This document shows positions 18,347-27,448 of a stretch of DNA of 64,000 nt, in pieces (position 1 is the first letter of the stretch; each line of letters opens with the position of its first letter). The notes below the pieces were generated by a model. That model searched no databases and was not told the origin of the DNA. It saw only the letters and a list, made by a program, of their open reading frames with translations. Source of the stretch: Dactylococcopsis salina PCC 8305 (GTDB lineage: Bacteria > Cyanobacteriota > Cyanobacteriia > Cyanobacteriales > Rubidibacteraceae); contig NC_019780.1 in NCBI RefSeq assembly GCF_000317615.1, positions 682,001-746,000 of the forward strand, read 5' to 3'. The position numbers and the translations under genes are program-made.

Positions 18347-19255
18347 TTATTCCTCGGAGTTACCAGCTTGTTGGACTCGTGACTCAGCTTTTGCCATGAC
18401 TTCTGCTTTACTATCCAACATTTGACCTGGATAATGCTCTAATTCCTTTGTAGAAAGCGCAATACGTCCTTGATGTTCGTCCACATCGACAATCATCACT
18501 TTCAAAGTTTCTCCCACCGAAAAGAGAGACTCTAGAGAATCAACTCGTTTTTGACTGATTTGTTTAATATGGAGTAAACCCGTTACGCCAGCGGCGAGTT
18601 CCACAAAAGCACCATAGGGCTTGAGATTAACGATTTTCCCTTCAATGAGACTACCCGCAATAATTTGACCCATGGCATCAGCTTTCGCCGCTTCCCGTTG
18701 GGATAAAACCAGCCGTTTGTCTTCGGGATTGACTTCAATCAAGATTCCTGTCACGGTTTGACCGATTAAGTCATCTAAATTATCGGAAGCGAGAATATGC
18801 GATCGAGGGACAAACGCCCGTAACCCCATAATTTCTCCCTTAACACCGCCGCGATTACTTCCTGTTACCACAATTTCTACAGGTTTTTTATCTGCTTGGT
18901 ATTCTTCTAAGGTTTCCCAGACTCGTTGTTCCTGTAACTGTTTTCGAGAAAGGGTAACTTGTCCATCCGCATCTTGTTCGCGAATCACTAAGAGTTCGAT
19001 TTCTTCATCGAGGGGAATTGCTTCCTCGAAAGATGCGATCGATCCTAAATTGGCTTCAGCGAAAGGAAGCAGTCCTGGAGACTTCCCTCCGATATCAACA
19101 TAAGCATAATTACTATCATAGTTAATGGCTTTCCCGCGCACGATCTGACCTTTCTGGAAGTGATAATCATACTCTGGGAGTGCTTTTTCAAAATCGTCCT
19201 GAGAGAAAGGAACGTTGGCTTGAGATTGGGAAGAGGGGGTGAAATCAGAGGTCAT
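18347..19255 (-). CDS. 30S ribosomal protein S1 (three S1 domains)
   Basis: Cyanobacterial S1 is shorter than the six-domain enterobacterial form. Three S1 OB-fold repeats are visible: about residues 31-100 (GQIVRGKAINYDSNYAYVDIGGKSPG), 118-185 (KPVEIVVTGSNRGGVKGEIMGLRAFVPRS) and 200-270 (IEGKIVNLKPYGAFVELAAGVTGLLHIKQIS). The role is binding mRNA and helping start-site recognition. At 302 residues it is closer in length to the second cyanobacterial paralogue (Rps1b, about 305) than to Rps1a (about 328). That assignment is inference. Confidence 0.9.
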   Translation of the reverse strand: MTSDFTPSSQSQANVPFSQDDFEKALPEYDYHFQKGQIVRGKAINYDSNYAYVDIGGKSPGLLPFAEANLGSIASFEEAIPLDEEIELLVIREQDADGQVTLSRKQLQEQRVWETLEEYQADKKPVEIVVTGSNRGGVKGEIMGLRAFVPRSHILASDNLDDLIGQTVTGILIEVNPEDKRLVLSQREAAKADAMGQIIAGSLIEGKIVNLKPYGAFVELAAGVTGLLHIKQISQKRVDSLESLFSVGETLKVMIVDVDEHQGRIALSTKELEHYPGQMLDSKAEVMAKAESRVQQAGNSEE

Positions 19256-19342
19256 CTTAAAGTTAAAAGGTATTCGTAAAAAATGGGAATGGGAAAGAAC
19301 TAGAATTAGGTTCTAGAGTTTCCCGATCGTTATCTCACTAGC

Positions 19343-20083
19343 TTACTGCTTCAGTATCTCTTGAAATAGTCCTTTGACTCTTTCCCAAGCATCTTGAGCA
19401 GCAGTAGGATGATAACTGGCTCGTTGATCACAGAAAAACCCATGATCGGCTCTATCATAGCGAAAGATACGATGAGGGATGTTCTGTTTCTTAAGCTCGG
19501 CTTCAATTTGATCCACTTGTTCTAAAGGAATCAATGGGTCTTCTGTACCAAAAAAGGCGTAAATTGTTCCCTTAATGTCTTTGGTGCGAGTAATGGTCGG
19601 TTCACCACCACCTGGGGTTTCCGTGGCAATACCAGCGCCATAGAAGGACGCGGTGGCGCTAATATCATCTAATGTCGCCGCGAGATACGCCACATGACCG
19701 CCGAAACAAAACCCGATGCAACCCAACCCGTTTCCTTGACAGTTGGGGAGGGATTTTAAGTGGTCGATCGCGCTTTGAATGTCGTTGAGGAGTTCGCTGG
19801 CTTTGGTTTGTTCTTTATATTTTCTTCCGATTTCTAAATCTTCGGCGGTATAACCCGCGGTGAAACCTGGGGCTTGTCGTTGATAAATGGCTGGCGCGAT
19901 CGCGATGTATCCTTCTTTAGCCAAGCGTTGAGTCACATCTTTAATATGATCATTAACGCCAAACACTTCCTGAATCACAATCACACCAGGATAAGTTCCC
20001 GAAGTAGTCGGTTGAGCAAGATGAGCATCGACTTGTACATCTCCCGCATTGAGTTTAATTTCTTCAGTTTTGATTTCAGACAT
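19343..20083 (-). CDS. Dienelactone hydrolase family protein
   Basis: A 246-residue alpha/beta hydrolase, soluble, with the DLH signature: nucleophile C126 in GFCFGGH, acid in GTEDPLIPL and His in DHGFFCD, forming the Cys-Asp-His triad. The family hydrolyses dienelactones. In cyanobacteria the substrate is unknown and is probably a general ester or lactone. It is 87 bp upstream of rps1 on the same strand, and cotranscription is not obvious. Confidence 0.9.
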   Translation of the reverse strand: MSEIKTEEIKLNAGDVQVDAHLAQPTTSGTYPGVIVIQEVFGVNDHIKDVTQRLAKEGYIAIAPAIYQRQAPGFTAGYTAEDLEIGRKYKEQTKASELLNDIQSAIDHLKSLPNCQGNGLGCIGFCFGGHVAYLAATLDDISATASFYGAGIATETPGGGEPTITRTKDIKGTIYAFFGTEDPLIPLEQVDQIEAELKKQNIPHRIFRYDRADHGFFCDQRASYHPTAAQDAWERVKGLFQEILKQ

Positions 20084-20179
20084 AATAATAACTGGTTATA
20101 ACGTTGTCTCAAGACAATGATCTCCCCACAGTAGGGGGCTGATTCATTTTAGCAAGAGGAAACGCTTTTGAACCCATCA

Positions 20180-20290
20180 AAAGTAGGTTCTGTGGAGAGT
20201 AGCGAAACTTAACATAAATTAGCTAATTGACCGTAGGGTGGGCAATGCTTAATTGACCGTAGGGTGGGCATTGCCCACCCTACAAGATGT
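20180..20290. repeat. Dispersed hairpin repeats
   Basis: Contains a degenerate GTAGGTT...GAAACTTAACAT unit, a half copy of GTAGGGTGGGCA, then a perfect inverted repeat at 20259-20283 (arms GTAGGGTGGGCA and TGCCCACCCTAC around one T). This DNA replaces the 5' end of the following DUF2887 pseudogene. Confidence 0.85.
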
Positions 20291-20311
20291 AACATCTACT
20301 TTTTAAATTGG

Positions 20312-20836
20312 TATGAGTTAATGGGAGAAACGCCTCCCTGTGAGTACCAGTTTCGCGCTCAAGAAGTAAAAGCCTTTGGGTTTCGTACTGATGGTTTAAT
20401 GTTTCCGCGATCGACCGACCCGAATCACCCAATTATTCTTCTCGAAGCACAAACAAAGGCTAAAGCATTATTACAACGTAGTCAACAGGAATTATCAGAA
20501 CCCTCTCAACGAGATAATTTTGTAGAATTATTAATAGAGTTAATCACTCGGATTTTCCCAGAACAAAGTAAGGAAGAGGTAAAAAGAATGTTAGAGTTAG
20601 TCCCTGTCAAGCAAACTAGATTTTATCGAGAGGTTCAAGAAGAAGCAACGCGATCGCTGGTCATACGATTATTATCTCGTCGCTTCGGAGAGATTCCTTC
20701 CACAACACAAACCCAAATTGAACAATTGAATCTCGAACAAACCGAATCCTTAGCGGAAGCATTGCTCGATTTTACTTCTCTTGATGATTTAACCAACTGG
20801 CTAGAACAATCAGGTAATGATAATGTTGAGCGGTGA
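20312..20836 (+). pseudogene. DUF2887/Rpn-family nuclease, truncated tandem copy
   Basis: Nearly identical to the intact gene that follows, but without the first about 20 residues (replaced by repeat DNA), without an internal block of about 80 residues after LLEAQ (the joint reads ILLEAQTKAKALL), and without the REGREEGLEE segment. The catalytic start (FRTDGLMFP ... IILLEAQ) remains, but the rest of the nuclease core is gone. The open frame extends upstream to 20264 through the hairpin repeat. Confidence 0.8.
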
Positions 20837-20851
20837 CAAGACACTCAAGAC

Positions 20852-21697
20852 ATGAAAACCGACGACATCTTCTATCAAATCTTTCAAAAATCCCCAGGAT
20901 TAGCCTTTGAGTTAATGGGAGAAACGCCTCCCTGTGAGTATCAGTTTCGCGCTCAGGAAGTAAAATCCTTTGGGTTTCGTACAGATGGTTTAATGTTTCC
21001 TCGCTCAACTAACCCAAATCACCCGATTATTCTACTCGAAGCACAGATGCAACCTGACCCACAGTTGTATTATCGGATATTAAACGAACTAACCACTTAT
21101 CTGCGTCAATATCAACCGCCAAATCCTTGGCGAGTGATTGTCCTGTATCCAGAACGATCGGTAGAACGGGTGATTCCACAGATGGATCAGATTTTAGCAT
21201 TTTGTCGCCTGCAACGATTTTACCTGAATGAACTTCCAGAACAGGTGTCGTTAGGTCAAGAGATTCTGAAACTGATTGTTACGCCACAAACGGAAGCGGA
21301 AACGAAAGCGAAAGCGTTATTACAGCGTAGTCAACAGGAATTATCAGAACCCTCTCAACGAGATAATTTTGTAGAATTACTAATAGAGTTAATCACTCGG
21401 ATTTTCCCAGAACAAAGTAAGGAAGAGGTCAGAAGAATGTTAGAGTTAGTCCCTGTCAAGCAAACTAGATTTTATCGAGAAGTTAAACAAGAAGGTCGAG
21501 AAGAAGGTCTTGAAGAGGAAGCGCGATCGCTGGTCATACGATTATTATCTCGTCGCTTCGGAGAGATTCCTTCCACAACACAAACCCAAATTGAACAATT
21601 GAATCTCGAACAAACAGAATCCCTAGCTGAAGCATTGCTCGATTTTACTTCTCTTGATGATTTAATCAACTGGCTAGAACAATCAAATCAAAATTGA
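20852..21697 (+). CDS. DUF2887/Rpn-family PD-(D/E)XK nuclease-like protein
   Basis: A 281-residue member of the Rpn/DUF2887 group (recombination-promoting nuclease or putative transposase). It opens MKTDDIFYQIFQKSPGLAFEL. The active-site set appears as FRTDGLMFPRS (Asp), then PIILLEAQMQ (Glu-x-Gln), YRILNELTTYLRQY, and a C-terminal helix rich in Glu-Gly-Arg repeats. These genes multiply in cyanobacterial genomes, and DNA cleavage has been shown for Rpn relatives in E. coli. The broken sister copy lies 15 bp upstream. Confidence 0.83.
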   Translation: MKTDDIFYQIFQKSPGLAFELMGETPPCEYQFRAQEVKSFGFRTDGLMFPRSTNPNHPIILLEAQMQPDPQLYYRILNELTTYLRQYQPPNPWRVIVLYPERSVERVIPQMDQILAFCRLQRFYLNELPEQVSLGQEILKLIVTPQTEAETKAKALLQRSQQELSEPSQRDNFVELLIELITRIFPEQSKEEVRRMLELVPVKQTRFYREVKQEGREEGLEEEARSLVIRLLSRRFGEIPSTTQTQIEQLNLEQTESLAEALLDFTSLDDLINWLEQSNQN

Positions 21698-21718
21698 AAG
21701 CGCGGACGATCGAGGCGT

Positions 21719-22453
21719 TTAAGTTTTCGGTTTAATTAATCCATCTTCGAGATCAGTAATCTGATCCGCAACATCTCTAATTCTAGGATCATGGGTGACG
21801 ATTAAAACCGTACAACTATTTTCTTTTGCTAAACGTCGCAATAATTCTGTTACCTGATGTCCACTTTTAGAGTCGAGAGCGGCGGTGGGTTCATCTGCCA
21901 TAATTAAAGGAGGATTTCCCGCTAAAGCTCTAGCGACAGCAACTCGCTGTTTTTGTCCCCCAGATAAGTCTCTTGGTTTCTGATTAGCATATAATTCTAA
22001 GCCCACTTGTTCTAGCAACAATTGTGCTTCATAACGGGCTTTTTTCCCTTGTATTCCTTTCACATTGAGAATAATTTCTACATTTTCAGCAGCCGTTAAA
22101 GCAGGGAAAAGATTAAAGTTTTGGAAGATAAAACCAATGTGACGACGGCGAAACGCAGTTCTTTTTTTTCGAGACAGTTTGGTGATTTCTTGTCCTAATA
22201 AATAAACGTTTCCTTGACTGGGCGTTAGTAATCCTGCCAAAATCGAAATAAAGGTGGTTTTTCCAGAGCCAGAAGGCCCCATCAATAGTTGAATACTTCC
22301 TTTATTTGCTTCCCAATTAATCCCTTTTAGAATGGGAATTTCTTGTCGTCCTGACTGGAAAAACATCGTAATGTCTTCGGCGCAAATCGACGTATTAATT
22401 GATAAATTAGATTGCGGAAAAGGATTCGATCGAGCGCTGGTTTTGAATAACAC
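21719..22453 (-). CDS. devA: ABC exporter ATP-binding protein, DevA-like
   Basis: A 244-residue MacB/DevA-type ATPase. Walker A GPSGSGKTTF lies at about 59-68, signature LSGGQKQRVAVARAL near 143-157, and Walker B LIMADEPTAALD directly after. It energises the DevC-type permease encoded 14 bp upstream in the same operon. In heterocyst formers DevBCA exports glycolipid, while paralogues in unicellular strains have other roles. The first 25 residues before the ABC fold are poorly conserved, and the GTG start is only the longest choice. Confidence 0.88.
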   Translation of the reverse strand: MLFKTSARSNPFPQSNLSINTSICAEDITMFFQSGRQEIPILKGINWEANKGSIQLLMGPSGSGKTTFISILAGLLTPSQGNVYLLGQEITKLSRKKRTAFRRRHIGFIFQNFNLFPALTAAENVEIILNVKGIQGKKARYEAQLLLEQVGLELYANQKPRDLSGGQKQRVAVARALAGNPPLIMADEPTAALDSKSGHQVTELLRRLAKENSCTVLIVTHDPRIRDVADQITDLEDGLIKPKT

Positions 22454-22467
22454 AATGAAATTTTAAA

Positions 22468-23724
22468 CTAGGCCTTAAAGACAATAGCAGGATCAACACG
22501 GTTAACTTTTTGAATGGCAACAATTGCCGAACCTATACACATAATAATCGTAATAATAAAGATTGCGATCGCGCTTTCGGGAGTAATTACCAGCAATGTC
22601 CCTTGATTAGAATTAATTAAACGAGCTAATCCCAAACAAATCATCATCGCGGGTAGATAGCCTAAAATTGCCATCCATAACGCTTGTTCGATAATCACAC
22701 GATAAATCATCTCTGCCGAAGCGCCCATCGCTTTCAATGTACCAAATTCTTTTAAATGATCAGAAACCGAAGAATATAAAATCTGACTCACTACCACTGT
22801 TCCCACAATAATTCCCACCACTGTTCCTAAACCTAAGATAAAACCAATTCCCGTGCGTTGCTGCCAATAATTTTGGGTTTTCTGGCTTAATTCTTTCTGA
22901 GTATAAACGGTGACTTGATTTAATTCTTGTTCCAAACGTTCCTTCAGCGTAGAAAGTTCCACCCCCACTTCTGGCTTCACTAAAATAAAAGTAATTACAT
23001 CTGATGCGACTACTTCCCTCGGATCACTTGGCGACTGAATATCTTGTTCTCCTTCCTCCGCCGGTTGAAAGCGATTAATACATTCTAACTGGGATGAACC
23101 TTGAGGTAAACTACAGTTTAACTGTGATTTTCCTCCTGCTTGTAAGTAAGCTGTGGCATTTTGCAGGGAGGTTAAAACAAACGGATTAGAAATCATCGAC
23201 GCATTTCCCTCCGTTATCCCCACCACTTTCGCGGGTAAAGCGTTCATTTGCGCTTCTATCCCTGTTTTTTCCACATTCAGGCTATCTTTATCGGTTCGAT
23301 CGATCATCACCGTGTAAGGGTCACGAAGCGTCTCTAAATCCCCTTTTAGCACTTTTGGAGGACGATATAATTGACCATTGGGATTAAAACCAACAATTCT
23401 CGCTCTCGCCATCTGTCCTTCTGGAGGATACCATTGCACCCCCGAAAAAAGTAACCCCTCCGCGCGATCGACTCCTGACACTTGACGCGCTTTAATCAAT
23501 TCGGAAACAGGAATCGGTAAGGTTAATTCTAATTGTACAAGGGAATCAGAGGACACCCAAAGCGCGGCGGAAGCATTATCAATTAAGGCGACAGTAGAGA
23601 AACTAAACCCTGTAAAAATACCTGTTTGTAGGGTAACTAAGCTAACCGCAAATAAAATTCCTGCTTGTGCGACGATAAAACGAGGGATATCTTCAAGGAG
23701 ATTTTTACGAGCAAGAGATACCAT
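22468..23724 (-). CDS. devC: ABC exporter permease, DevC/FtsX-like
   Basis: A 418-residue permease with one N-terminal helix (about 16-38), a large periplasmic domain (about 40-290) and three C-terminal helices (about 298-320, 345-370 and 385-408), the MacB/FtsX layout. MVSLARKNLLEDIPRF is the typical DevC opening. No DevB (HlyD-type membrane fusion protein) gene is adjacent, although DevB usually comes first in the operon, so the partner must be encoded elsewhere or be absent. Confidence 0.87.
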   Translation of the reverse strand: MVSLARKNLLEDIPRFIVAQAGILFAVSLVTLQTGIFTGFSFSTVALIDNASAALWVSSDSLVQLELTLPIPVSELIKARQVSGVDRAEGLLFSGVQWYPPEGQMARARIVGFNPNGQLYRPPKVLKGDLETLRDPYTVMIDRTDKDSLNVEKTGIEAQMNALPAKVVGITEGNASMISNPFVLTSLQNATAYLQAGGKSQLNCSLPQGSSQLECINRFQPAEEGEQDIQSPSDPREVVASDVITFILVKPEVGVELSTLKERLEQELNQVTVYTQKELSQKTQNYWQQRTGIGFILGLGTVVGIIVGTVVVSQILYSSVSDHLKEFGTLKAMGASAEMIYRVIIEQALWMAILGYLPAMMICLGLARLINSNQGTLLVITPESAIAIFIITIIMCIGSAIVAIQKVNRVDPAIVFKA

Positions 23725-23844
23725 TATAATTACTTTTTAGAATTAACTTCAGTTATTGTTTTCTGCGGAGATTTAAAATTATCTTTTCCTGATTAACGTT
23801 ATCATTCTATCATATAGCGATCCCATATCATTTGTAAAAAGTTG

Positions 23845-23935
23845 ACTCACGAAAGCCCCCCAGAATTGGGCCGGAGCGAAGGTGAGGATTGGGGGGCGAA
23901 TAATTTACAATTCATTTAGGATTGCTATAGCGCTA
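23845..23935. repeat. GCCCCCC-type dispersed repeat
   Basis: AAGCCCCCCAGAATTGGG at about 23857 faces ATTGGGGGGCGAAT at about 23890, forming an imperfect hairpin, and is followed by a CTATAGCGCTATAA palindrome at 23926. Related units occur near 24560, 27115, 29250, 51230, 58110 and 59980. Confidence 0.7.
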
Positions 23936-23960
23936 TAATTTCAACCTAAATTGGTGATTT

Positions 23961-24522
23961 TTGATAATGTTATCGGTACTCAGTGAAATTTTATTTCTGT
24001 TTTTACTCATCATCTTAAATGGTCTTTTTGCGATGTCAGAAATTACGATCGTTTCCGATCGTAAAACTCATTTAGAAAAACTTAGCGCCAGAGGCGATCG
24101 AGCTGCTAAAATGGCTTTAAAGTTAGCGAATAACCCCAATCGGATTCTTTCTACCGTCAAGAGTGGGAATTACTTTGGTTGGAATTTTTTTAGTGGAACA
24201 ATGTACAGAATCAGGAACGATCGAAGCGGTAGAACAAGATATGGTGCAAAAAGTTTTACAATTGAATGATCAAAGCATCAGTCAATTAATGAGTCCTCGA
24301 TCAAAAATGATTGGGTTAGACTTGAATGCAAATCTCGAAGAAAACCACCGTAAAATCATTGCAAGTCATCTCAATTATTGTGTTGTTTATAAGGGTTAGA
24401 AGTTTTAAAGTTGTTGAAAGAAACGAAAAAAAAATTCGCTTTAGTTTGTAATCAATCAGGACAGATTAAAGGGATGGTTACACTAAACCAAATCTTAGAA
24501 GCTATCATGGATAATTCCTAAT
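23961..24522 (+). pseudogene. HlyC/CorC-family (DUF21-CBS) protein, wrecked
   Basis: The pieces appear in order but in different frames. The DUF21 start (LILNGLFAMSEITIVSDRKTHLEKL ... NPNRILSTV) is read from 23961. The frame then changes near 24160 at the GITLVGIF helix, and most of the membrane domain is missing. The linker resumes at GTIEAVEQDMVQKVLQLND with the CBS-1 start LMSPRSKMIGLDLNA. After VYKG there is a stop and another deletion. The end (KKFALVCNQSGQIKGMVTLNQILEAIM) is CBS-2. The intact family is about 340-440 residues, and here fewer than 190 are left. Confidence 0.8.
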
Positions 24523-24527
24523 ACCAT

Positions 24528-24640
24528 GTGTGAATAATTGGCGCTACACATCATCCCATTGTTCCCCCCTTTCAAAGGGGGGTTAGGGGGGATATACTGT
24601 TACCTGACTTTTTGAAAATGGGATAACCTTAATCATCGAA
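24528..24640. repeat. Dispersed repeat, MITE-like
   Basis: Begins ATACCATGTGTG near 24530, has TTGGCGCTACA, then CCCCCCTTTCAAAGGGGGG (inverted repeat) and GGGGGGATAT, and ends with ACTTTTTGAAAATGGGAT. The layout resembles the 103-bp element at 29211-29313. Confidence 0.65.
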
Positions 24641-24646
24641 TTAACC

Positions 24647-25276
24647 ATGAAAAGAAAACAACCGCGTCGAGTCGCCCGTGAATTGGTGCTTCTGAGTCAA
24701 GGTCAAATGGGAAAAGACCCCGAAAAAATCTCAAATCAAGCATTAGATCAGATTGTATTGGCGGCGGTACGGACGTTAACCCACGAAGTAGAAGAGACGA
24801 TCGAAAATGCGGCCCAAGAATTAAAACGAGGACAAGAACGTTTACTTAGTAGCGAAACCCGTGCTACCAGTTTGAATAGTGCGAAAACAATGGTTTCGGA
24901 AGCAGTAGAATTGACAGAAACAGCGATGAATCGTTTAGGATACGCGATCGAGCTACCAGAGTTTCTCTATATTGCCAACTTGCAGGAAGTACGAGACTAT
25001 ACGGTGCAGTTGTTAACCACAATTGTCGAACATCGGGAAAAAATTGATGATCTGATTCGTGCTTCTTTGGTGGATTGGAATTTCGATCGATTACCAAAAA
25101 TCGATCGCTCGGTGTTACGCATTGCTGTCGCGGAGATGGTCTTTCTAGACACGCCGCTGCAAATTGCCATTAATGAAGCAGTGGAACTAGGGAAACGCTA
25201 TTCTGATGAGGAAGGATATCGTTTTCTTAATGGCGTACTCCGTCGCGTTAGTAAACAATTAACAATCAATAAGTAA
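24647..25276 (+). CDS. nusB: Transcription antitermination factor NusB
   Basis: An RNA-binding antitermination factor for rRNA operons. The typical start RRVARELVLLSQGQ and the C-terminal core (LPKIDRSVLRIAVAEM, DTPLQIAINEAVELGKRYSDEEGYRFLNGVLRRV) are present. At 209 residues it is longer than E. coli NusB (about 139) because of a middle helical insert (about residues 40-105), which is usual in cyanobacteria. It is followed 15 bp later by ftsY, a common cyanobacterial pairing that suggests one transcript. Confidence 0.95.
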   Translation: MKRKQPRRVARELVLLSQGQMGKDPEKISNQALDQIVLAAVRTLTHEVEETIENAAQELKRGQERLLSSETRATSLNSAKTMVSEAVELTETAMNRLGYAIELPEFLYIANLQEVRDYTVQLLTTIVEHREKIDDLIRASLVDWNFDRLPKIDRSVLRIAVAEMVFLDTPLQIAINEAVELGKRYSDEEGYRFLNGVLRRVSKQLTINK

Positions 25277-25291
25277 GTAAGAATTAAGACC

Positions 25292-26614
25292 ATGGTTTTT
25301 AACTGGTTTCATCGTCAATTTAACGAAAAAGAGGAAAAGCAAGATTCAGGGGTTTCCCCCGACACCGTAACCGAGGAAACTCAATCGGAAACCGAAGTTT
25401 CTCCTGATACCAAAACTGAGGAAACTCCTGTTGTCGCAGAAACAACTTCATCGGAAACCGAAGAAACTCAACCCGAAACCCTATCGGTAGAAGAGGAAGT
25501 TGTGACTCCGACTTGGATGCAAAAATCAAGCGGATTAGATAAATTAAAAGAAAGCGCGATCGATGATCTTCCCGAACCCGAACCAGAAGCAACCGTCACT
25601 CCCAGCGAGGAGGAGGAAGAATCCGCTTGGTCAGCGCAAGTTTTAGCGAATCAAGGACGAAAACCAGAGGAAATCTCGGAAGAAGAAATCAGTTGGTTAA
25701 AACAGTTGCGCCGAGGGTTAGGAAAAACCCGCCGTAACTTCCTGAATCAGTTAAAAGCTGTGGTGGGGAAAGGTCCGCTTAATGAAGATGCGGTGATGGA
25801 AATCGAAGCATTGCTGTTACAAGCAGATGTGGGGATTGAAGCCACAGATTACATCATCGAAACCTTACAAGCAAAAATGCGCGAGGAAGCCTTACCCTTA
25901 GAAAGCGCGATCGCCTACTTAAAAGAAATTGTCCAAGAGATTTTAGAACGTCCTTTCCAAGATAAAAATACGCCAGTTACATTCGCACCAGAAAAAGATC
26001 AACTGAATATTTGGTTAATTACTGGGGTGAATGGAGCGGGAAAAACCACTACAATTGGAAAACTGGCGCATCTTGGTCAAAAGTCCGACTATCGCTGTTT
26101 AATTGCGGCAGCGGATACCTTTCGCGCGGCGGCGGTGGAACAAGTAAAAACCTGGGGCGATCGCGCGAACACCGAAGTTGTGGCGAATCCCAGTCAAAAC
26201 AGCGATCCCGCAGCAGTGGTTTATGATGCCATTACCAAAGCCCAAAGTAAAGGAACAGAACTGTTATTAGTCGATACCGCAGGACGATTACAGAACAAGA
26301 AAAACCTAATGGAAGAATTGGGAAAAATCCGTAAAGTTATTGATAAAAAAGCACCAGATGCGAAAATAGAATCCTTATTAGTGATTGATGCCAGTTTAGG
26401 ACAAAATGGGCTAAAACAAGCCGAAGCCTTTACCAAAGTTGCTCGTTTGAGTGGGGTTGTCTTGACGAAACTGGATGGAAGTTCTAGAGGCGGCGTGGCT
26501 TTAGCGATTTCTAAACAACTTAATCTCCCCATTCGTTTTGTTGGCGCTGGCGAAGGAATTGAAGATTTACGTCCCTTTTCCAGTTATGAGTTTGCGGAGG
26601 CTTTATTAAGTTAA
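25292..26614 (+). CDS. ftsY: Signal recognition particle receptor FtsY
   Basis: Docks SRP-ribosome complexes at the plasma and thylakoid membranes. An acidic, Glu/Thr/Pro-rich N-terminal region (about 15-130) is followed by the four-helix N domain (about 140-225) and the SRP GTPase G domain: P-loop GVNGAGKT at 245-252, AADTFRAAA, DTAGRLQNK, TKLDGSSRGG and the closing GEGIEDLRPF. At 440 residues the length is normal. The acidic tract is low complexity (EETQSETEVS). Confidence 0.96.
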   Translation: MVFNWFHRQFNEKEEKQDSGVSPDTVTEETQSETEVSPDTKTEETPVVAETTSSETEETQPETLSVEEEVVTPTWMQKSSGLDKLKESAIDDLPEPEPEATVTPSEEEEESAWSAQVLANQGRKPEEISEEEISWLKQLRRGLGKTRRNFLNQLKAVVGKGPLNEDAVMEIEALLLQADVGIEATDYIIETLQAKMREEALPLESAIAYLKEIVQEILERPFQDKNTPVTFAPEKDQLNIWLITGVNGAGKTTTIGKLAHLGQKSDYRCLIAAADTFRAAAVEQVKTWGDRANTEVVANPSQNSDPAAVVYDAITKAQSKGTELLLVDTAGRLQNKKNLMEELGKIRKVIDKKAPDAKIESLLVIDASLGQNGLKQAEAFTKVARLSGVVLTKLDGSSRGGVALAISKQLNLPIRFVGAGEGIEDLRPFSSYEFAEALLS

Positions 26615-26654
26615 TAATAACATCTCAGTTCCCCCAGAATTGGGCAGGGCTGTT

Positions 26655-26848
26655 TCATTATGAATGAAATCAAGGGAGGTAGGGAGATGGGGGAGACAAG
26701 GGAGACAAGGGAGATGGGGGAGATTTCAGAACTCTTTTTTCTTATGAATAAGCCAAAAAGTAGGAAAAACATCTCGATGTGGCGAAGCCACCGCCCTTCG
26801 GGTATCGGTCGGCGTAAAATGAAAGTGAAGCGTATTTTGGACTAAAGT
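26655..26848. repeat. 9-bp GGGAGACAA repeat and linked unit
   Basis: Three GGGAGACAA/GGGAGATGG units near 26684-26720 match those at 3621-3722 and 40011-40037. A GC-rich segment, ATGTGGCGAAGCCACCGCCC plus TTCGGGTATCGGTCGG, follows near 26775-26810 and could fold. The spanning open frame (61 codons) has no protein-like character. Confidence 0.6.
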
Positions 26849-26850
26849 TA

Positions 26851-27087
26851 ATGAATCAAGCAGAGTTAAACGTTCAATTTGCAATCTGTATTTCAGGTGA
26901 AGAAGAGGGAGATTTGGAACTCTGGAAACTTTATCGCATTTTGCCTGATTCCAAAGCTAATGAAGTAGAATGTCTCCGTATCATTGATGAATCTGGAGAA
27001 GATTATCTCTATCCTAAAAATCAATTTATCTTCGTAGAATTCCCGATCGCGGTTCAAGAAAAATTACTCTCAGCTATCGAATCATAA
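26851..27087 (+). CDS. Small conserved hypothetical protein
   Basis: A 78-residue acidic, soluble protein (LNVQFAICISGEEEGDLELWKLYRILPD ... GEDYLYPKNQFIFVEFP) with no membrane segment and no motif I can name. Its composition and codon use are normal for the genome and its ends are clean, so I take it as real. It stands alone between repeat clusters, which suggests its own promoter. Confidence 0.6.
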   Translation: MNQAELNVQFAICISGEEEGDLELWKLYRILPDSKANEVECLRIIDESGEDYLYPKNQFIFVEFPIAVQEKLLSAIES

Positions 27088-27448
27088 AGATATTGATAAT
27101 TCTTATTGGTTCAGTTCCCCCAGAATTGAGGAGCGACCCCGCGGAACGCGGGTTCCGCAAGGGAACGCGCGACGATGAGGGCTAGGGGGCAAATCTCCGC
27201 TAATAACATCATTTTTGTCCTTTGTCTTTCGTCCTTCGTCCTTTGTTTTCTAATGACTAATGACTAATTTATGTTGGGTTTCGCGTGGAGACGTTCCATG
27301 GAACGTCTCTACCCAACCTACTTTTTTGTCCTTTGTCTCTTTCTGCATCAAAACCTTGAAATCTTACCGATCAATCAACCCTCTTGCCTAAGGCAACTTG
27401 CCTCTTGCCTTACTAAACCAACCAATGGACTTTTTCAGGAGGCACCAA
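27088..27448. repeat. Gap filled by dispersed repeats
   Basis: Successive units: CAGTTCCCCCAGAATTGAGG with a GAACGCGGGTTCCGC hairpin near 27135-27165; TTTGTCCTTTGTCTTTCGTCC near 27212; GTTGGGTTTCGCGTGG, then a perfect 22-bp palindrome with arms GAGACGTTCCA and TGGAACGTCTC at about 27288-27309, and ACCCAACCTAC; then CTTGCCTAAGGCAACTTGCC and GGACTTTTTCAGG at 27384-27440. No gene is seen. Confidence 0.8.
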
